Shown piece after piece: positions 51,109 to 61,581 of a DNA stretch of 64,000 bases. The DNA is from Betaproteobacteria bacterium HGW-Betaproteobacteria-9 (lineage in GTDB: Bacteria > Pseudomonadota > Gammaproteobacteria > Burkholderiales > Burkholderiaceae_C). Under the pieces are notes generated by a model. That model was given only the letters and a program-made list of their open reading frames with translations, did no database searches and had not been told where the DNA came from. The stretch spans positions 102,540 through 166,539 of the forward strand of contig PHCC01000018.1 of assembly GCA_002842215.1 (NCBI GenBank), in the 5' to 3' direction. The translations under genes and the position numbers were made by a program. Position 1 is the first letter of the stretch; each line of letters opens with the position of its first letter.

Positions 51109-53520
51109 ATGAGCAAACGCCTGTTGCAGCCTGTCGGGCCTGTGACACGCACGGTGTCCGAGCCGCGTGCGGGTGCCGAGGCGCGCCACACGGTGTCGCC
51201 GGATGCGCGCGTGTTCGTGCCGCCGGGACTGCGTCAGGCGCCGGTGCTGGACCTCATGTGTTCGCACTTCGTGCTCAGCCTGGCGGCGCGCCAGGGGCCG
51301 CGTTTCAACGTGCGGCGCGACCTCAACACCCTGCTCGCGCTCGCCGGTCGCCACCTCATCTGGCCGCTGACGGTGTTGCACCGCCTGCGGGACTTTCTGG
51401 AGCGCCGCTGCAAGGGCAACGAACTCTGGAGCGGTTTCGAGAAACTGTCCACCGCGGCGTTCATGGAGCGCTACGGCGTCTGGCGTGGACCCTATGAAGA
51501 AGGCACGCTGTTCTTCTACCTTGACGAATACGCCAAGGAGTCGCCGAAGGACCTGCTCGCCGTGCTCGCCGTGACCGGTGACTGGTTGAGCCAGTCGCTC
51601 AAGAAGCAGTCCACCCTGGTGGAGAAAAACATCGACGCGCTCGCCGGCCTGCTGCAGCTCAACCGCGCCGAGCGCGCCCTGCTGCTCTACGGCACGCTGG
51701 CGCGCTACCAGCGCGACCTGCGCTCCATCCTGGTGGAATTCAAGGTCAACAACGCGCCCGAGGCCTATGCGGCGATTGCGGATGTGGCCGGCGTCAAGGC
51801 CAGCGAAGTGGGCGAGGCGCTGCGCGCCGGCTCGCGCCTGGAGCGCATCGGCATGGTGGAGAACCTGATCTCCGAGCACAACATCACCGACCTCGCCGAC
51901 CTCATGAAGGTCAGCGAAAAGCTGCCACCCGTGTTGATGCGCGAGTACCGCAACCAGAGCGAGCTGATGGCGGTGTTCACGCGCCCGGCCGCGCGCTCGG
52001 CGCTCACCGCCAGGGACTTTGAATACGTGGGCGAAGACGTGCGACTGCTTTGCGCCTTGCTGCGCGAAGCGGTGGCGCGCAAGGAGCCGGGTGTCAACGT
52101 GCTGCTCTACGGTCCGCCCGGCACCGGCAAGACCGAGCTCGCGCGCGTGGTGGCACAGGCCGCGGGGCTGGAGCTGTTCGAGGTGGAATACGCCGACCGC
52201 GATGGCAACGCACTCAGCGGCCGCGACCGCTACCGCTCATTGCAGATCGCCCAGGTGTTCCTCAAAGGCACGGCCCAGTCGGCGCTGCTGTTCGACGAGG
52301 TGGAAGACGTCTTTCCGCCGATCTCCAGCGAAGCGGCGCAGATCATTGCGCGCGCCGAACACGTCGCCGCACCCCACACGGGCAGCGTCAGTGGCAAGGC
52401 CTGGGTGAACCAGATCCTCGAATCCAACGCCGTGCCCACGCTGTGGGTCACCAACCGCATCGAACAGATCGACCCGGCCTTCCGCCGCCGCTTCGCCTAC
52501 CACCTCGAACTCAAGAGCCCGCCGCCCGGCGCGCGCGAGCAGCTGGTGCGCAAGACACTCGAAGGCGCTTCGGTGTCCGATGCCCTGGTGGCGCGCCTCA
52601 CCGAGCGCAAGGGGCTCACGCCGGCCCAGATCCGCACCGCCCTGCGCTTTGCGCAGCTCGCGGCCCATCCGGCCAAACCCGCGGCACGCCGGGGCGCCAA
52701 GCGCCGTGCCGCCGATGCCCCGATGCTGGACGACCTGATCGAACGCCAGCTGAAGAACGCCGACCAGGCCCTCGGGCGGCAGCCCGACCTCGCGTTGCGC
52801 CCGAGCGTGACGCAGTACAGCCTGGACATGCTCAACGTCGAATCGCGTTACGAGTTGCCGCGCATCGTCGCGGCGCTCAAGGCGCGCGGGCATGGCTGCC
52901 TGTGTTTCCACGGCGCGCCTGGCACCGGCAAGACCGCGCTCGCCGAACACATCGCCCAGCAACTCGAACGCCCGCTCATGATCCGACGTGCCAGCGATCT
53001 GGTGAGCAAGTTCGTGGGCGAGACCGAGCAGCAGATGGCCGCCATGTTCCGCGAGGCGCAGGCCGAAAAAGCGGTCTTGCTGCTCGACGAAGCCGACAGC
53101 TTCCTGCAGGACCGGCGCGGTGCCCAGCGCACCTACGAAGTGACCGAGGTCAACGAGATGCTGCAGGGCATGGAGCGTTACGACGGCATCTTCATCTGCA
53201 CCACCAACCTGATGGACAGCATCGACCAGGCGGCGCTGCGGCGCTTCACCTTCAAGATCCACTTCAAGCCGCTGACCGCCCCGCAGCGCGAAACCATGTT
53301 TGTCGTGGAGGCGCTGGGTGGCGAGGCGGCGGCGCTGGAGCCCGCGTTGCGCGAGCGCCTGGCCCGGCTCGATCAGCTGTGCCCGGGTGACTTTGCGGCG
53401 GTGAAGCGCCAGGTGGAGATCCTGGGCGAGTCCATCGAGCCGGCCGAATTCCTCGCCCAGCTGGAGGCCGAGCACCGCATCAAACCGGGCGTGCGCGAGG
53501 CGCGGAAGATCGGGTTTTAG
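51109..53520 (+). CDS. Large protein with two AAA+ ATPase domains
   Basis: 803 residues. The first ~300 residues are helical and not recognised. AAA+ domain 1: Walker A GPPGTGKT at about 335, Walker B LLFDEVEDVF at about 394-400, and an arginine-rich sensor region IDPAFRRRFAYHLEL. AAA+ domain 2: Walker A GAPGTGKT at about 602, Walker B LLLDEADSFL near 658-664, and DQAALRRFTFKIHF. The layout resembles Cdc48/SpoVK-type remodelling ATPases but with a unique N-terminal domain. GGAGGT precedes the ATG. Single-gene unit; the substrate is unknown. Confidence 0.8.
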   Translation: MSKRLLQPVGPVTRTVSEPRAGAEARHTVSPDARVFVPPGLRQAPVLDLMCSHFVLSLAARQGPRFNVRRDLNTLLALAGRHLIWPLTVLHRLRDFLERRCKGNELWSGFEKLSTAAFMERYGVWRGPYEEGTLFFYLDEYAKESPKDLLAVLAVTGDWLSQSLKKQSTLVEKNIDALAGLLQLNRAERALLLYGTLARYQRDLRSILVEFKVNNAPEAYAAIADVAGVKASEVGEALRAGSRLERIGMVENLISEHNITDLADLMKVSEKLPPVLMREYRNQSELMAVFTRPAARSALTARDFEYVGEDVRLLCALLREAVARKEPGVNVLLYGPPGTGKTELARVVAQAAGLELFEVEYADRDGNALSGRDRYRSLQIAQVFLKGTAQSALLFDEVEDVFPPISSEAAQIIARAEHVAAPHTGSVSGKAWVNQILESNAVPTLWVTNRIEQIDPAFRRRFAYHLELKSPPPGAREQLVRKTLEGASVSDALVARLTERKGLTPAQIRTALRFAQLAAHPAKPAARRGAKRRAADAPMLDDLIERQLKNADQALGRQPDLALRPSVTQYSLDMLNVESRYELPRIVAALKARGHGCLCFHGAPGTGKTALAEHIAQQLERPLMIRRASDLVSKFVGETEQQMAAMFREAQAEKAVLLLDEADSFLQDRRGAQRTYEVTEVNEMLQGMERYDGIFICTTNLMDSIDQAALRRFTFKIHFKPLTAPQRETMFVVEALGGEAAALEPALRERLARLDQLCPGDFAAVKRQVEILGESIEPAEFLAQLEAEHRIKPGVREARKIGF

Positions 53521-53524
53521 ATCC

Positions 53525-53596
53525 CCCCCGCCGCGCTGCGCGCGACCCCCCAAGGGTCGGCACTGGCGGCCCGGCAAAGCCGGTTCCGCGGTGCCC
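53525..53596 (+). repeat. GC-rich intergenic repeat, copy 4
   Basis: CCCCCGCCGCGCTGCGCGCG, ACCCCCCAAGGGT, then GGCCCGGCAAAGCCGGTTCC directly after the AAA+ gene stop. One of the fullest copies of the family. Confidence 0.78.
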
Positions 53597-53674
53597 CTGG
53601 ATCAACTTCCCCTCGAACACTGTGCTGCTTTTCCCATCCGCCTGATGAAGATTCCGGGTTGGCAAAGTTGCGGG

Positions 53675-54415
53675 TCACGGCATGTCACGTTGTTTGTCCA
53701 GCGCGAGCCGTGCAAACCGTGGAAGTACGGAGGCCGCTTCGGGCGTGTCTTTCAACTCGGCGCTGATCTGCGCCGCGTCGCGTCCTTCGCGCGCGAGCGT
53801 CGGGCCCAGTCCGTCGAGATAGGCCTTGAGCGCTTCGGCGGAGAACTCGGGGTGGAACTGCACGCCCCAGGCGTTGGGGCCGACGCGGAAGGCGTGGTGT
53901 GGTTCGTGCGCATTGCCCGCCAGCAACACCGCGCCCGGTGGCAGGCGGCTCACCGACTGCCAGTGCGTGGCCTGGGCATCAAACTCGTCGGGCAGGGCGC
54001 CCAGCAAGGGGTCTGTCTGCGCGGCCGCGTGGCGCTGCACGCGCACGGTGCCGATCTCCACGCCCTCGGGGTGGTGGGTCACTTCACCGCCCAGCGCGTG
54101 GGCCAGCAGCTGGTGCCCGTAGCAGATGCCCAGTACCGGCGTTTCTGCCTTCACGGCCTGTTGCAGCCAGGGCACCAGCGCCTCGCTCCAGGGTTCGCGC
54201 TCGCTGACCATGGCGTGCGAACCCGTGAGCACGATGCCGGCCAGCGTCTCGGGCGCGGGTGGCGGCGAGTCGGCGAGTGGGTCGTAGGTCTGCACCTCGG
54301 CGCCACCGGCGCGCAGGCCGGCCGCGATCCAGTCGTCGAAATCACCGAGGCGTTCGCGGATGTGGTCGTGCGTGCGACCGGTCTGGACGATGAGCAGGGG
54401 GCGGGGTGAAGACAT
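53675..54415 (-). CDS. Class I glutamine amidotransferase-like protein
   Basis: 246 residues. The GATase1 fold has its nucleophile in LGICYGHQLLAHALGG, and VQFHPEFSAEAL supplies the catalytic His-x-Glu. GMP-synthase-like stand-alone members of this family use glutamine or act on glutamine-like substrates (for example gamma-glutamyl compounds). No synthase partner gene is near. The start ATG at 54415 lies in ordinary sequence without a strong ribosome-binding site. Confidence 0.87.
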   Translation of the reverse strand: MSSPRPLLIVQTGRTHDHIRERLGDFDDWIAAGLRAGGAEVQTYDPLADSPPPAPETLAGIVLTGSHAMVSEREPWSEALVPWLQQAVKAETPVLGICYGHQLLAHALGGEVTHHPEGVEIGTVRVQRHAAAQTDPLLGALPDEFDAQATHWQSVSRLPPGAVLLAGNAHEPHHAFRVGPNAWGVQFHPEFSAEALKAYLDGLGPTLAREGRDAAQISAELKDTPEAASVLPRFARLALDKQRDMP

Positions 54416-54463
54416 GCGGCGATTTTAGGAAGCCGGCCGCAACGAAAGAGTGCCCAAGAAAAA

Positions 54464-54482
54464 GCCCGTCTCAAGGACGGGC
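54464..54482 (-). terminator. Terminator for the gene at 54635-54979
   Basis: On the minus strand GCCCGTC-loop-GACGGGC followed by TTTTTC. It lies beyond an inverted repeat copy. Confidence 0.78.
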
Positions 54483-54557
54483 CAAATTTGGAGACCATCA
54501 AGAAAAGAAAGACAGGATGGAGAAGCGGACGCCGGAGCGAAGTGCCCGAACCCAGAA

Positions 54558-54637
54558 CGCCGCGGAACCGGCTTCGCCGGGCCGCCAGCGTTGCCCCCTG
54601 GGGGGTGACGCGCCCTTAGGCGCGGCGCGGGGGGTTA
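54558..54637 (-). repeat. GC-rich intergenic repeat, copy 5 (inverted)
   Basis: CGCGGAACCGGCTTCGCCGG, CCCCCTGGGGGG and GGCGCGGCGCGGGGGG, the family in reverse. It abuts the stop of the neighbouring minus-strand gene. Confidence 0.78.
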
Positions 54638-54979
54638 GTGAAGAAGGGCCATCGGCCCCGAAGGCAGCTCTTCCGACGTGTGGTCCGGGTGGTGGTCGAC
54701 GAAGAAGCGCAGCTTCTGGTCCAGCCGGGCGACGCGGCGGTTGGCCTCGTTTTCGCAGTGGTGCTTGGAAATCAGGTTGAACAGCTTGCCGCGCAGGAAC
54801 CACAGGTCCTTGGGACTCTGGCAACAAACCAGGGCCGCGTGCATGCGGGTGCGGACGGGGTCCTTGATGTCGGCCATGGCTTCGTGGAATTCGTCCACGA
54901 GAAAGTCCATCTCCAGCACTTGCGTGTCGTGGTAGTTGTCTTTTTTGGTCCTTTTGAACCAGGGCAACTTGAAAAACAT
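54635..54979 (-). CDS. Conserved hypothetical protein
   Basis: 114 residues (MFFKLPWFKRTKKDNYHDTQ). The body is helical and charged, with the segment FLRGKLFNLISKHHCENEAN and a histidine-rich patch FVDHHPDHTSE near the C-terminus. GGAG lies seven bases before the ATG at 54979, preferred over ATGs further upstream. Not recognised; proteins of this kind in Burkholderiales are unnamed. No membrane segment or signal peptide. Confidence 0.65.
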   Translation of the reverse strand: MFFKLPWFKRTKKDNYHDTQVLEMDFLVDEFHEAMADIKDPVRTRMHAALVCCQSPKDLWFLRGKLFNLISKHHCENEANRRVARLDQKLRFFVDHHPDHTSEELPSGPMALLH

Positions 54980-55169
54980 GCTGTGCTCCATCGGGTGGTG
55001 TTCGCCGGCCACGGACGGGATATTTCCGGGCTCACCTAGAACATCGGCAGATGGGGCTGCGCCTTGAGGCTTCAGGGGGTCGAAAACCCCGGCTCCCCGA
55101 CGAGTGGTCGACCCTGGGCAAAGGGGTCAGACGATGGTTGACACCCGACTCCCGCCAGGCGCCAAACCC

Positions 55170-57071
<1,902 letters not shown>

Positions 57072-57191
57072 ATGAAGTGCGGTGCGAAACCGGTGACTTG
57101 GGGCGCTCGATGGCTAGGCGCCAGCGCGCAGACAGTGCTTCAGCACGGCAAGCGATGGCAACAACGCCAGCGGGCGATCCCAAGACAGCGC

Positions 57192-57611
57192 TCACATTTG
57201 TTCCCAGGGCAGGCCGTCGTACCGCCAGCCGTTGAGCGACGAGCGTTTGAACGCGTCGTTCAGGTCGCCCTCGAAGCCGTGCACCACGTGCGCCACGTCG
57301 GCAAAACCGGCCGCCTCCAGCGCAGCGGCCGCGTCCAGGGTGCGCTTGCCGCTGCGGCAGATCAGCAGCACCGGGCGGTCCTTCGCGCCCGCCTCCGCTT
57401 CCACCGCGGCGGCAAAGCGCGCCGAGTCGGGCGTGAGGTCCGGGTACTCGTACCAGGGGATGTTGTCCACGCCGGGCGGACGGCCCACGTAGAGCGACTC
57501 GATCTCCATGCGCACGTCGACAAACAAGGGTGCGTCCTGGCCGAGCGCCGCGCGGCGTTCGGTTTCGGCCTGCAGCCAGGCCCAGGCTTCCTTGGGGAGC
57601 AGGTGTTTCAT
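57192..57611 (-). CDS. Rhodanese-like sulfurtransferase domain protein
   Basis: 139 residues. The rhodanese core shows [20 protein letters not shown], then [13 protein letters not shown] and the active-site loop [20 protein letters not shown] with the catalytic cysteine, then [11 protein letters not shown]. Such single-domain proteins carry persulfide sulfur. ATG at 57611 ([10 protein letters not shown]). It is divergent from the metH-type gene, 133 bases away. Confidence 0.88.
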   Translation of the reverse strand: MKHLLPKEAWAWLQAETERRAALGQDAPLFVDVRMEIESLYVGRPPGVDNIPWYEYPDLTPDSARFAAAVEAEAGAKDRPVLLICRSGKRTLDAAAALEAAGFADVAHVVHGFEGDLNDAFKRSSLNGWRYDGLPWEQM

Positions 57612-57744
57612 GGCGCCTATTGTCGGGGATGGCCGGAGGGCGATACCCGGGGGGAAGGTGGCCCGCGGTGGGTTGACCTTTTCGCCGCCGGGTCGACCGA
57701 TCACCGCAAAGCCTTTTCCGCGCACCCTTTCTACAATCACCTCC

Positions 57745-58809
57745 ATGAACGCCCCGACCTACACCCGCGCCCAGGCGCTGCCCGCCATCCTCTCGCAACG
57801 CATCGCCATCCTCGACGGCGCCATGGGCACCATGATCCAGCGCTTCAAGCTCGGCGAGGCGCAGTACCGTGGCGAGGGTTACATCGGCCCGGACGGCGCC
57901 GGTGAGCGTTTCAAGGATTTCCCGCGCGACGTGAAGGGCAACAACGAGTTGCTCAGCCTCACGCGCCCCGACGTGATCCGCGACATCCACGAGAGCTACC
58001 TGGCTGCCGGCGCCGACCTGATCGAGACCAACACCTTCGGCGCCACGACGATTGCGCAGGAAGACTACGGCATGGCCGATCTGGCGCGCGAGATGAACCT
58101 CGCCTCGGCCCGGCTCGCCCGCGCCGCCTGCGACAAATACAGCACCCCCGACAAACCGCGCTTCGTCGCCGGCGCCCTCGGCCCCACGCCCAAGACCGCC
58201 AGCATCAGCCCCGACGTGAACGACGCGGGTGCCCGCAACGTGAGCTTCGAGCAGCTGCGCGCCGCGTATTACGAACAGGTGGAAGCGCTGGTCGAAGGCG
58301 GGGCGGACGTGCTGCTGGTCGAAACCATCTTCGACACGCTCAACGCCAAGGCCGCGCTGTTTGCCATCGACGAGTATTTCGAGAAAAGCGGCGAGCGCCT
58401 GCCCGTCATCATCAGCGGCACCGTGACGGACGCCTCAGGCCGCATCCTCAGCGGCCAGACCGTGACCGCCTTCTGGGCCAGCGTGCGCCACATCCAGCCG
58501 CTGGCCGTGGGCCTGAACTGCGCACTCGGCGCCACGCTGATGCGCCCCTACATCCAGGAACTGGCCAAGGTCGCGGGCGACACCTTCATCAGCTGCTACC
58601 CCAACGCCGGCCTGCCCAACCCCATGAGCGACACCGGCTTTGATGAAACCCCGGACGTGACCAGCCGCCTGCTGCGCGAGTTCGCGGCCGAGGGCCTGGT
58701 GAACATCGTGGGTGGCTGCTGCGGGACGACGCCGCAGCACATCGGGGCGATCCATGAGGCGGTGGCGAGCCAGGCGCCGCGGGCGGTGTTTTACAAAGAA
58801 GCGGCCTGA
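57745..58809 (+). CDS. Methionine synthase MetH, homocysteine-binding module only
   Basis: 354 residues equal to the first domain of Met[45 protein letters not shown], the zinc-site cysteines in VGLNCALGA and [12 protein letters not shown]. It activates homocysteine for methylation. The folate, cobalamin and reactivation domains that follow in E. coli MetH are missing; in Comamonadaceae they are usually encoded by a separate gene, often close by, but none follows here. Cobalamin dependence links it to the PduO gene only by metabolism. I saw no SAM or SAH riboswitch upstream. Confidence 0.92.
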   Translation: MNAPTYTRAQALPAILSQRIAILDGAMGTMIQRFKLGEAQYRGEGYIGPDGAGERFKDFPRDVKGNNELLSLTRPDVIRDIHESYLAAGADLIETNTFGATTIAQEDYGMADLAREMNLASARLARAACDKYSTPDKPRFVAGALGPTPKTASISPDVNDAGARNVSFEQLRAAYYEQVEALVEGGADVLLVETIFDTLNAKAALFAIDEYFEKSGERLPVIISGTVTDASGRILSGQTVTAFWASVRHIQPLAVGLNCALGATLMRPYIQELAKVAGDTFISCYPNAGLPNPMSDTGFDETPDVTSRLLREFAAEGLVNIVGGCCGTTPQHIGAIHEAVASQAPRAVFYKEAA

Positions 58810-58832
58810 AAGCGGGGCGATGGGTGAACCTC

Positions 58833-59240
58833 ATGGATCAACCCATCGCCTCACTCAACGTCTTGCTCGCGTCCATGGAGCCCACCCTTCACCCGGGTGT
58901 CTTTGCCTACTGCGTCGTGCCCCTTGGTGCTGACCTGTCGGCGCTCTCTCCGGTTGCCACAGTCTCCGAGCCCGAAGGGCTGACCCTGGTGCTCCCGGAG
59001 GAGCAGGCCATCGCGGCTGGCTTGTCAGTGCTGTTTCGCGCGGCATGGATCACACTGACGGTTCACTCAGACCTTCAGGCGGTCGGGCTGACGGCGGCCT
59101 TCGCCAGTGCCTTGGGACAGGCGGGCGTGAGCTGCAACGTCGTCGCTGGCGCGTTCCATGACCACATCTTTGTTCCCCTGGATCAGGCCGAACCCGCCAT
59201 GTCTGCGCTCAAAGCCTTGCAGGTGGCGTCCACGCCCTGA
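58833..59240 (+). CDS. ACT-domain protein (DUF2241-like)
   Basis: 135 residues. VFAYCVVPLGADLSALSPVA, EPEGLTLVLPEEQAIAAGLS and ITLTVHSDLQAVGLTAAFAS then FHDHIFVPLDQAEPAMSALK follow the two-ACT-fold pattern of DUF2241 proteins, small putative amino-acid sensors. It lies 23 bases after the metH module on the same strand, so the two may be co-transcribed. Start ATG at 58833; a GTG three codons earlier is possible. Ligand unknown. Confidence 0.8.
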   Translation: MDQPIASLNVLLASMEPTLHPGVFAYCVVPLGADLSALSPVATVSEPEGLTLVLPEEQAIAAGLSVLFRAAWITLTVHSDLQAVGLTAAFASALGQAGVSCNVVAGAFHDHIFVPLDQAEPAMSALKALQVASTP

Positions 59241-59354
59241 GTGCATTCGCGTTCGTCACGCGCTCATTCTCTGCAGGTAGGTGTGGAACCGTCAGTCAAA
59301 TTCTGAAGGTCTTTCAGTTTGTGGGGTCAGGGGCCTCGCCCCCACAATCGCGGC

Positions 59355-59512
59355 TTCCCATCAAGGGGAGTAACCAGCCCGCCTCCGGACGCACAGCCCG
59401 GCTTCGGCGGGTGGGGTTTCCGTCAGTACGCGGCCCGATCCACAGCGGGAAGGCCGCCGGAAACCCCGGGTCGGGCGCCATGCCCGGTTCCGGCCAGACC
59501 TTGGAGGGTGTT
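59355..59512 (+). promoter_or_regulatory. yybP-ykoY (manganese) riboswitch
   Basis: The conserved blocks appear in order: GGGGAGTAACC (59365-59375), CGTCAGTACG (59421-59430) and CCAGACCTTGG (59494-59504), with pairing GC-rich stems between. This is the yybP-ykoY aptamer, which binds Mn2+. It lies directly before the TerC/Alx gene, its classical target. A short hairpin GGTGTT/AACACC (59507-59526) follows and may be part of the switch. Confidence 0.88.
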
Positions 59513-59552
59513 TGTTCATCAACACCGTCCGTTTGAAAAGGCCTTGTCATTC

Positions 59553-60503
59553 ATGGAAACCATCGCACCCCTGTGGCTCTGGGGCGTCTTCGTCGCCTTC
59601 GTGCTCGCCGCCCTGTTTGTCGATTTCGCCGTGCTCAAGAAGCAGGGCGCGCACGCCGTGGGCATCAAGGAAGCGGTCAACTGGTCGCTGATCTGGGTGG
59701 CCTTGAGCTTTCTGTTCAACGGCCTGCTCTGGTGGGCGGTGAAAGACAGCACCGGCTCCACCGAACTGGCGAACCAGAAGTCGCTGGAGTTCCTGACCGG
59801 CTACCTGATCGAGAAGAGTCTGGCGGTGGACAACATCTTTGTCTTCCTGCTGATCTTCAGCTACTTCGCGGTGCCCCCGGCGTACCAGAAGCGGGTGTTG
59901 ATGATCGGCATCATTGGCGCCATCGTGCTGCGCACGGTGATGATCCTGGTGGGCGGCTGGCTGCTGGCGCAGTTCCACTGGATCCTCTATGTGTTCGGCG
60001 CCTTCCTGATCCTGACCGGCGTGAAGATGTGGCGCGGTGCGGGCGATGAGCCGGCGCTCAACGACAACCCGGCGCTGAAGCTGTTGCGCAGGCTGCTGCC
60101 CGTCAGCAAACACTACGACGGCGAGAAGTTCTGGACCGTGGAGAACGGCAAGAAGATCGCCACCCCGCTGCTGATGGTGATCGCCATGGTGGGCCTGACC
60201 GACGTGATCTTTGCCGTGGACTCGATCCCCGCCATCTTCGCGATCACCAAGGACCCGTTCATCGTGCTGACCAGCAACGTGTTCGCCATCCTTGGTCTGC
60301 GCGCGATGTTCTTCCTGCTGCAGGCCGCGGCCAGCCGTTTCCACCTGCTGAACTACGGGCTGGCCGTGATCCTGGTGTTCATCGGCAGCAAGATGGTGCT
60401 GATCGATGTCTTCAAGATCCCGGTGGCGGTGTCGCTCGGTGTGGTGATCGGCATCCTGGCGATCACCATGGTCTGGAGCGCCAAGACGGCGCCCAACACC
60501 TGA
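59553..60503 (+). CDS. TerC/Alx-family membrane protein
   Basis: 316 residues, about nine membrane helices. Core TerC motifs: FLTGYLIEKSLAVDNIFVFL, LRTVMILVGG and the second acidic TM pair GLTDVIFAVDSIPAIFAITK. Alx/MntP-like TerC proteins export or handle manganese, and their leaders carry yybP-ykoY switches, as here. The frame stays open through the riboswitch, but translation should begin at ATG 59553 (METIAPLWL). Convergent with the next gene, 3 bases apart. Confidence 0.93.
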   Translation: METIAPLWLWGVFVAFVLAALFVDFAVLKKQGAHAVGIKEAVNWSLIWVALSFLFNGLLWWAVKDSTGSTELANQKSLEFLTGYLIEKSLAVDNIFVFLLIFSYFAVPPAYQKRVLMIGIIGAIVLRTVMILVGGWLLAQFHWILYVFGAFLILTGVKMWRGAGDEPALNDNPALKLLRRLLPVSKHYDGEKFWTVENGKKIATPLLMVIAMVGLTDVIFAVDSIPAIFAITKDPFIVLTSNVFAILGLRAMFFLLQAAASRFHLLNYGLAVILVFIGSKMVLIDVFKIPVAVSLGVVIGILAITMVWSAKTAPNT

Positions 60504-60506
60504 GCC

Positions 60507-60872
60507 TCAGGCGACCGGCAGACCGAAAACGAACAGCGCCAGCAGAGCGGCGGCGGCCGGCACGGTCTGGATGAAGAGGATCTTCTTGCTGGAGGTGGCG
60601 GCGCCGTAAAGGCCGGCCACCGCCACGCACCCCAGGAAGAAGGCGAGGGCGGGCGCATCGACCCGCCACAGCGCCCAGGCGATGCCGGCCGCGAGGAAGC
60701 CGTTGTACAGGCCCTGGTTGGCGGCCAGCACCTTGGTGGCCTTGGCGAAGTCGGGCTTCAGGCCGAAGGCCTTGTGGCCCTTGGGTGTGTCCCACCACAG
60801 CATCTCCAGCACGACGATGTAGACGTGGATGAGGCAGACGATCAGGGCGAGGGCAATGGTCAGGGTGTGCAT
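60507..60872 (-). CDS. DUF1304 membrane protein
   Basis: 121 residues with four hydrophobic segments: IALALIVCLIHVYIVVLEML, LYNGFLAAGIAWALWRVD, ALAFFLGCVAVAGLYGAATS and VPAAAALLALFVFGLPV. The HxYxxxLEMLWW motif and NQGLYNGFLAAG are typical for DUF1304 (YqjF-like small membrane proteins). Function unknown. ATG at 60872 (MHTLTIALAL); further upstream codons lack family similarity. Confidence 0.85.
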   Translation of the reverse strand: MHTLTIALALIVCLIHVYIVVLEMLWWDTPKGHKAFGLKPDFAKATKVLAANQGLYNGFLAAGIAWALWRVDAPALAFFLGCVAVAGLYGAATSSKKILFIQTVPAAAALLALFVFGLPVA

Positions 60873-60918
60873 GGACAGGCCTTGGTGGATGAAGTGTGAG
60901 GTTTGTACCCGATCTGGT

Positions 60919-61581
60919 TCAGGCGCTGCGCGCGCGCCGGTGGTTCCGCACGGCGAGCACCGCGCTGACCACCACGCCCGCGGCGAGCAGCCAGCCCAGC
61001 GTGCGCGAAGCGGGGAGTTCGCCTTCGCGCGCCGCACCCATGAAGAAGAGCACGAGGGCCAGCGCGTGCACGCCCCAGCGCTGCACGCGCACCCACAGGG
61101 CTTCGGAACGCCAGAGCCAGGCGATCAAGATGTCCACCACCCACCAGGCGGCAAACACGGTGTCCAGGCGCGGGGCGCTCACACGCGGCGTGTGCAGGAT
61201 GCGCGACCAGTCATTGCCGAAGATGACGACCACCGCCCAGTAGAAGTGCACCAGAAACACGGCCAGTGACACGGTCCAGAACGCCAGCCAGTAGCGCGCT
61301 GCGGTGGCCCAGCGGTCGCGAAACGGCAGCAGGCACAGGGCGGGCACCGCCAGGATGAGCGCGGCCCAGATGGTGAAGAAGGTGGTGTGCAGGTCCTGCC
61401 GCTGGCCGGGCAACATGTCCGCGGCGCCACCGCCGGGCGGCGTGAGCGCGAACAGCGGCAGCTCGCGCGTCCACCACGCGGCGGCAAAGACCAGCAGGAG
61501 CAGCAGCGCGGCGGCGGCGCTGGCCAGCGCCATGGGGCGAGGGCCGGGTCTTGGGGTGGGGGATCGAGGATGCATGTTCAT
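60919..61581 (-). CDS. Hypothetical membrane protein
   Basis: 220 residues. Start ATG overlaps the stop of the upstream ketopantoate-reductase-like gene by 4 bases. Six predicted helices in sequence: LASAAAALLLLLVFAAAW, TTFFTIWAALILAVPALCLL, RYWLAFWTVSLAVFLVHFYW, LDTVFAAWWVVDILIAWLWR, GVHALALVLFFMGAAREG and LGWLLAAGVVVSAVLAV. Not recognised. Third gene of the operon that begins with the Mpo1-like protein. Confidence 0.7.
   Translation of the reverse strand: MNMHPRSPTPRPGPRPMALASAAAALLLLLVFAAAWWTRELPLFALTPPGGGAADMLPGQRQDLHTTFFTIWAALILAVPALCLLPFRDRWATAARYWLAFWTVSLAVFLVHFYWAVVVIFGNDWSRILHTPRVSAPRLDTVFAAWWVVDILIAWLWRSEALWVRVQRWGVHALALVLFFMGAAREGELPASRTLGWLLAAGVVVSAVLAVRNHRRARSA

Noticed and set aside
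57612..57744. Possible SAM or SAH riboswitch before the metH module
   Set aside because: I looked for the conserved SAH and SAM motifs and did not find them; GC-rich hairpins alone are not enough.
59319..59552. Upstream extension of the TerC protein
   Set aside because: The extra codons lie in the riboswitch and give no TerC-like sequence; METIAPLWL at 59553 is the family start.
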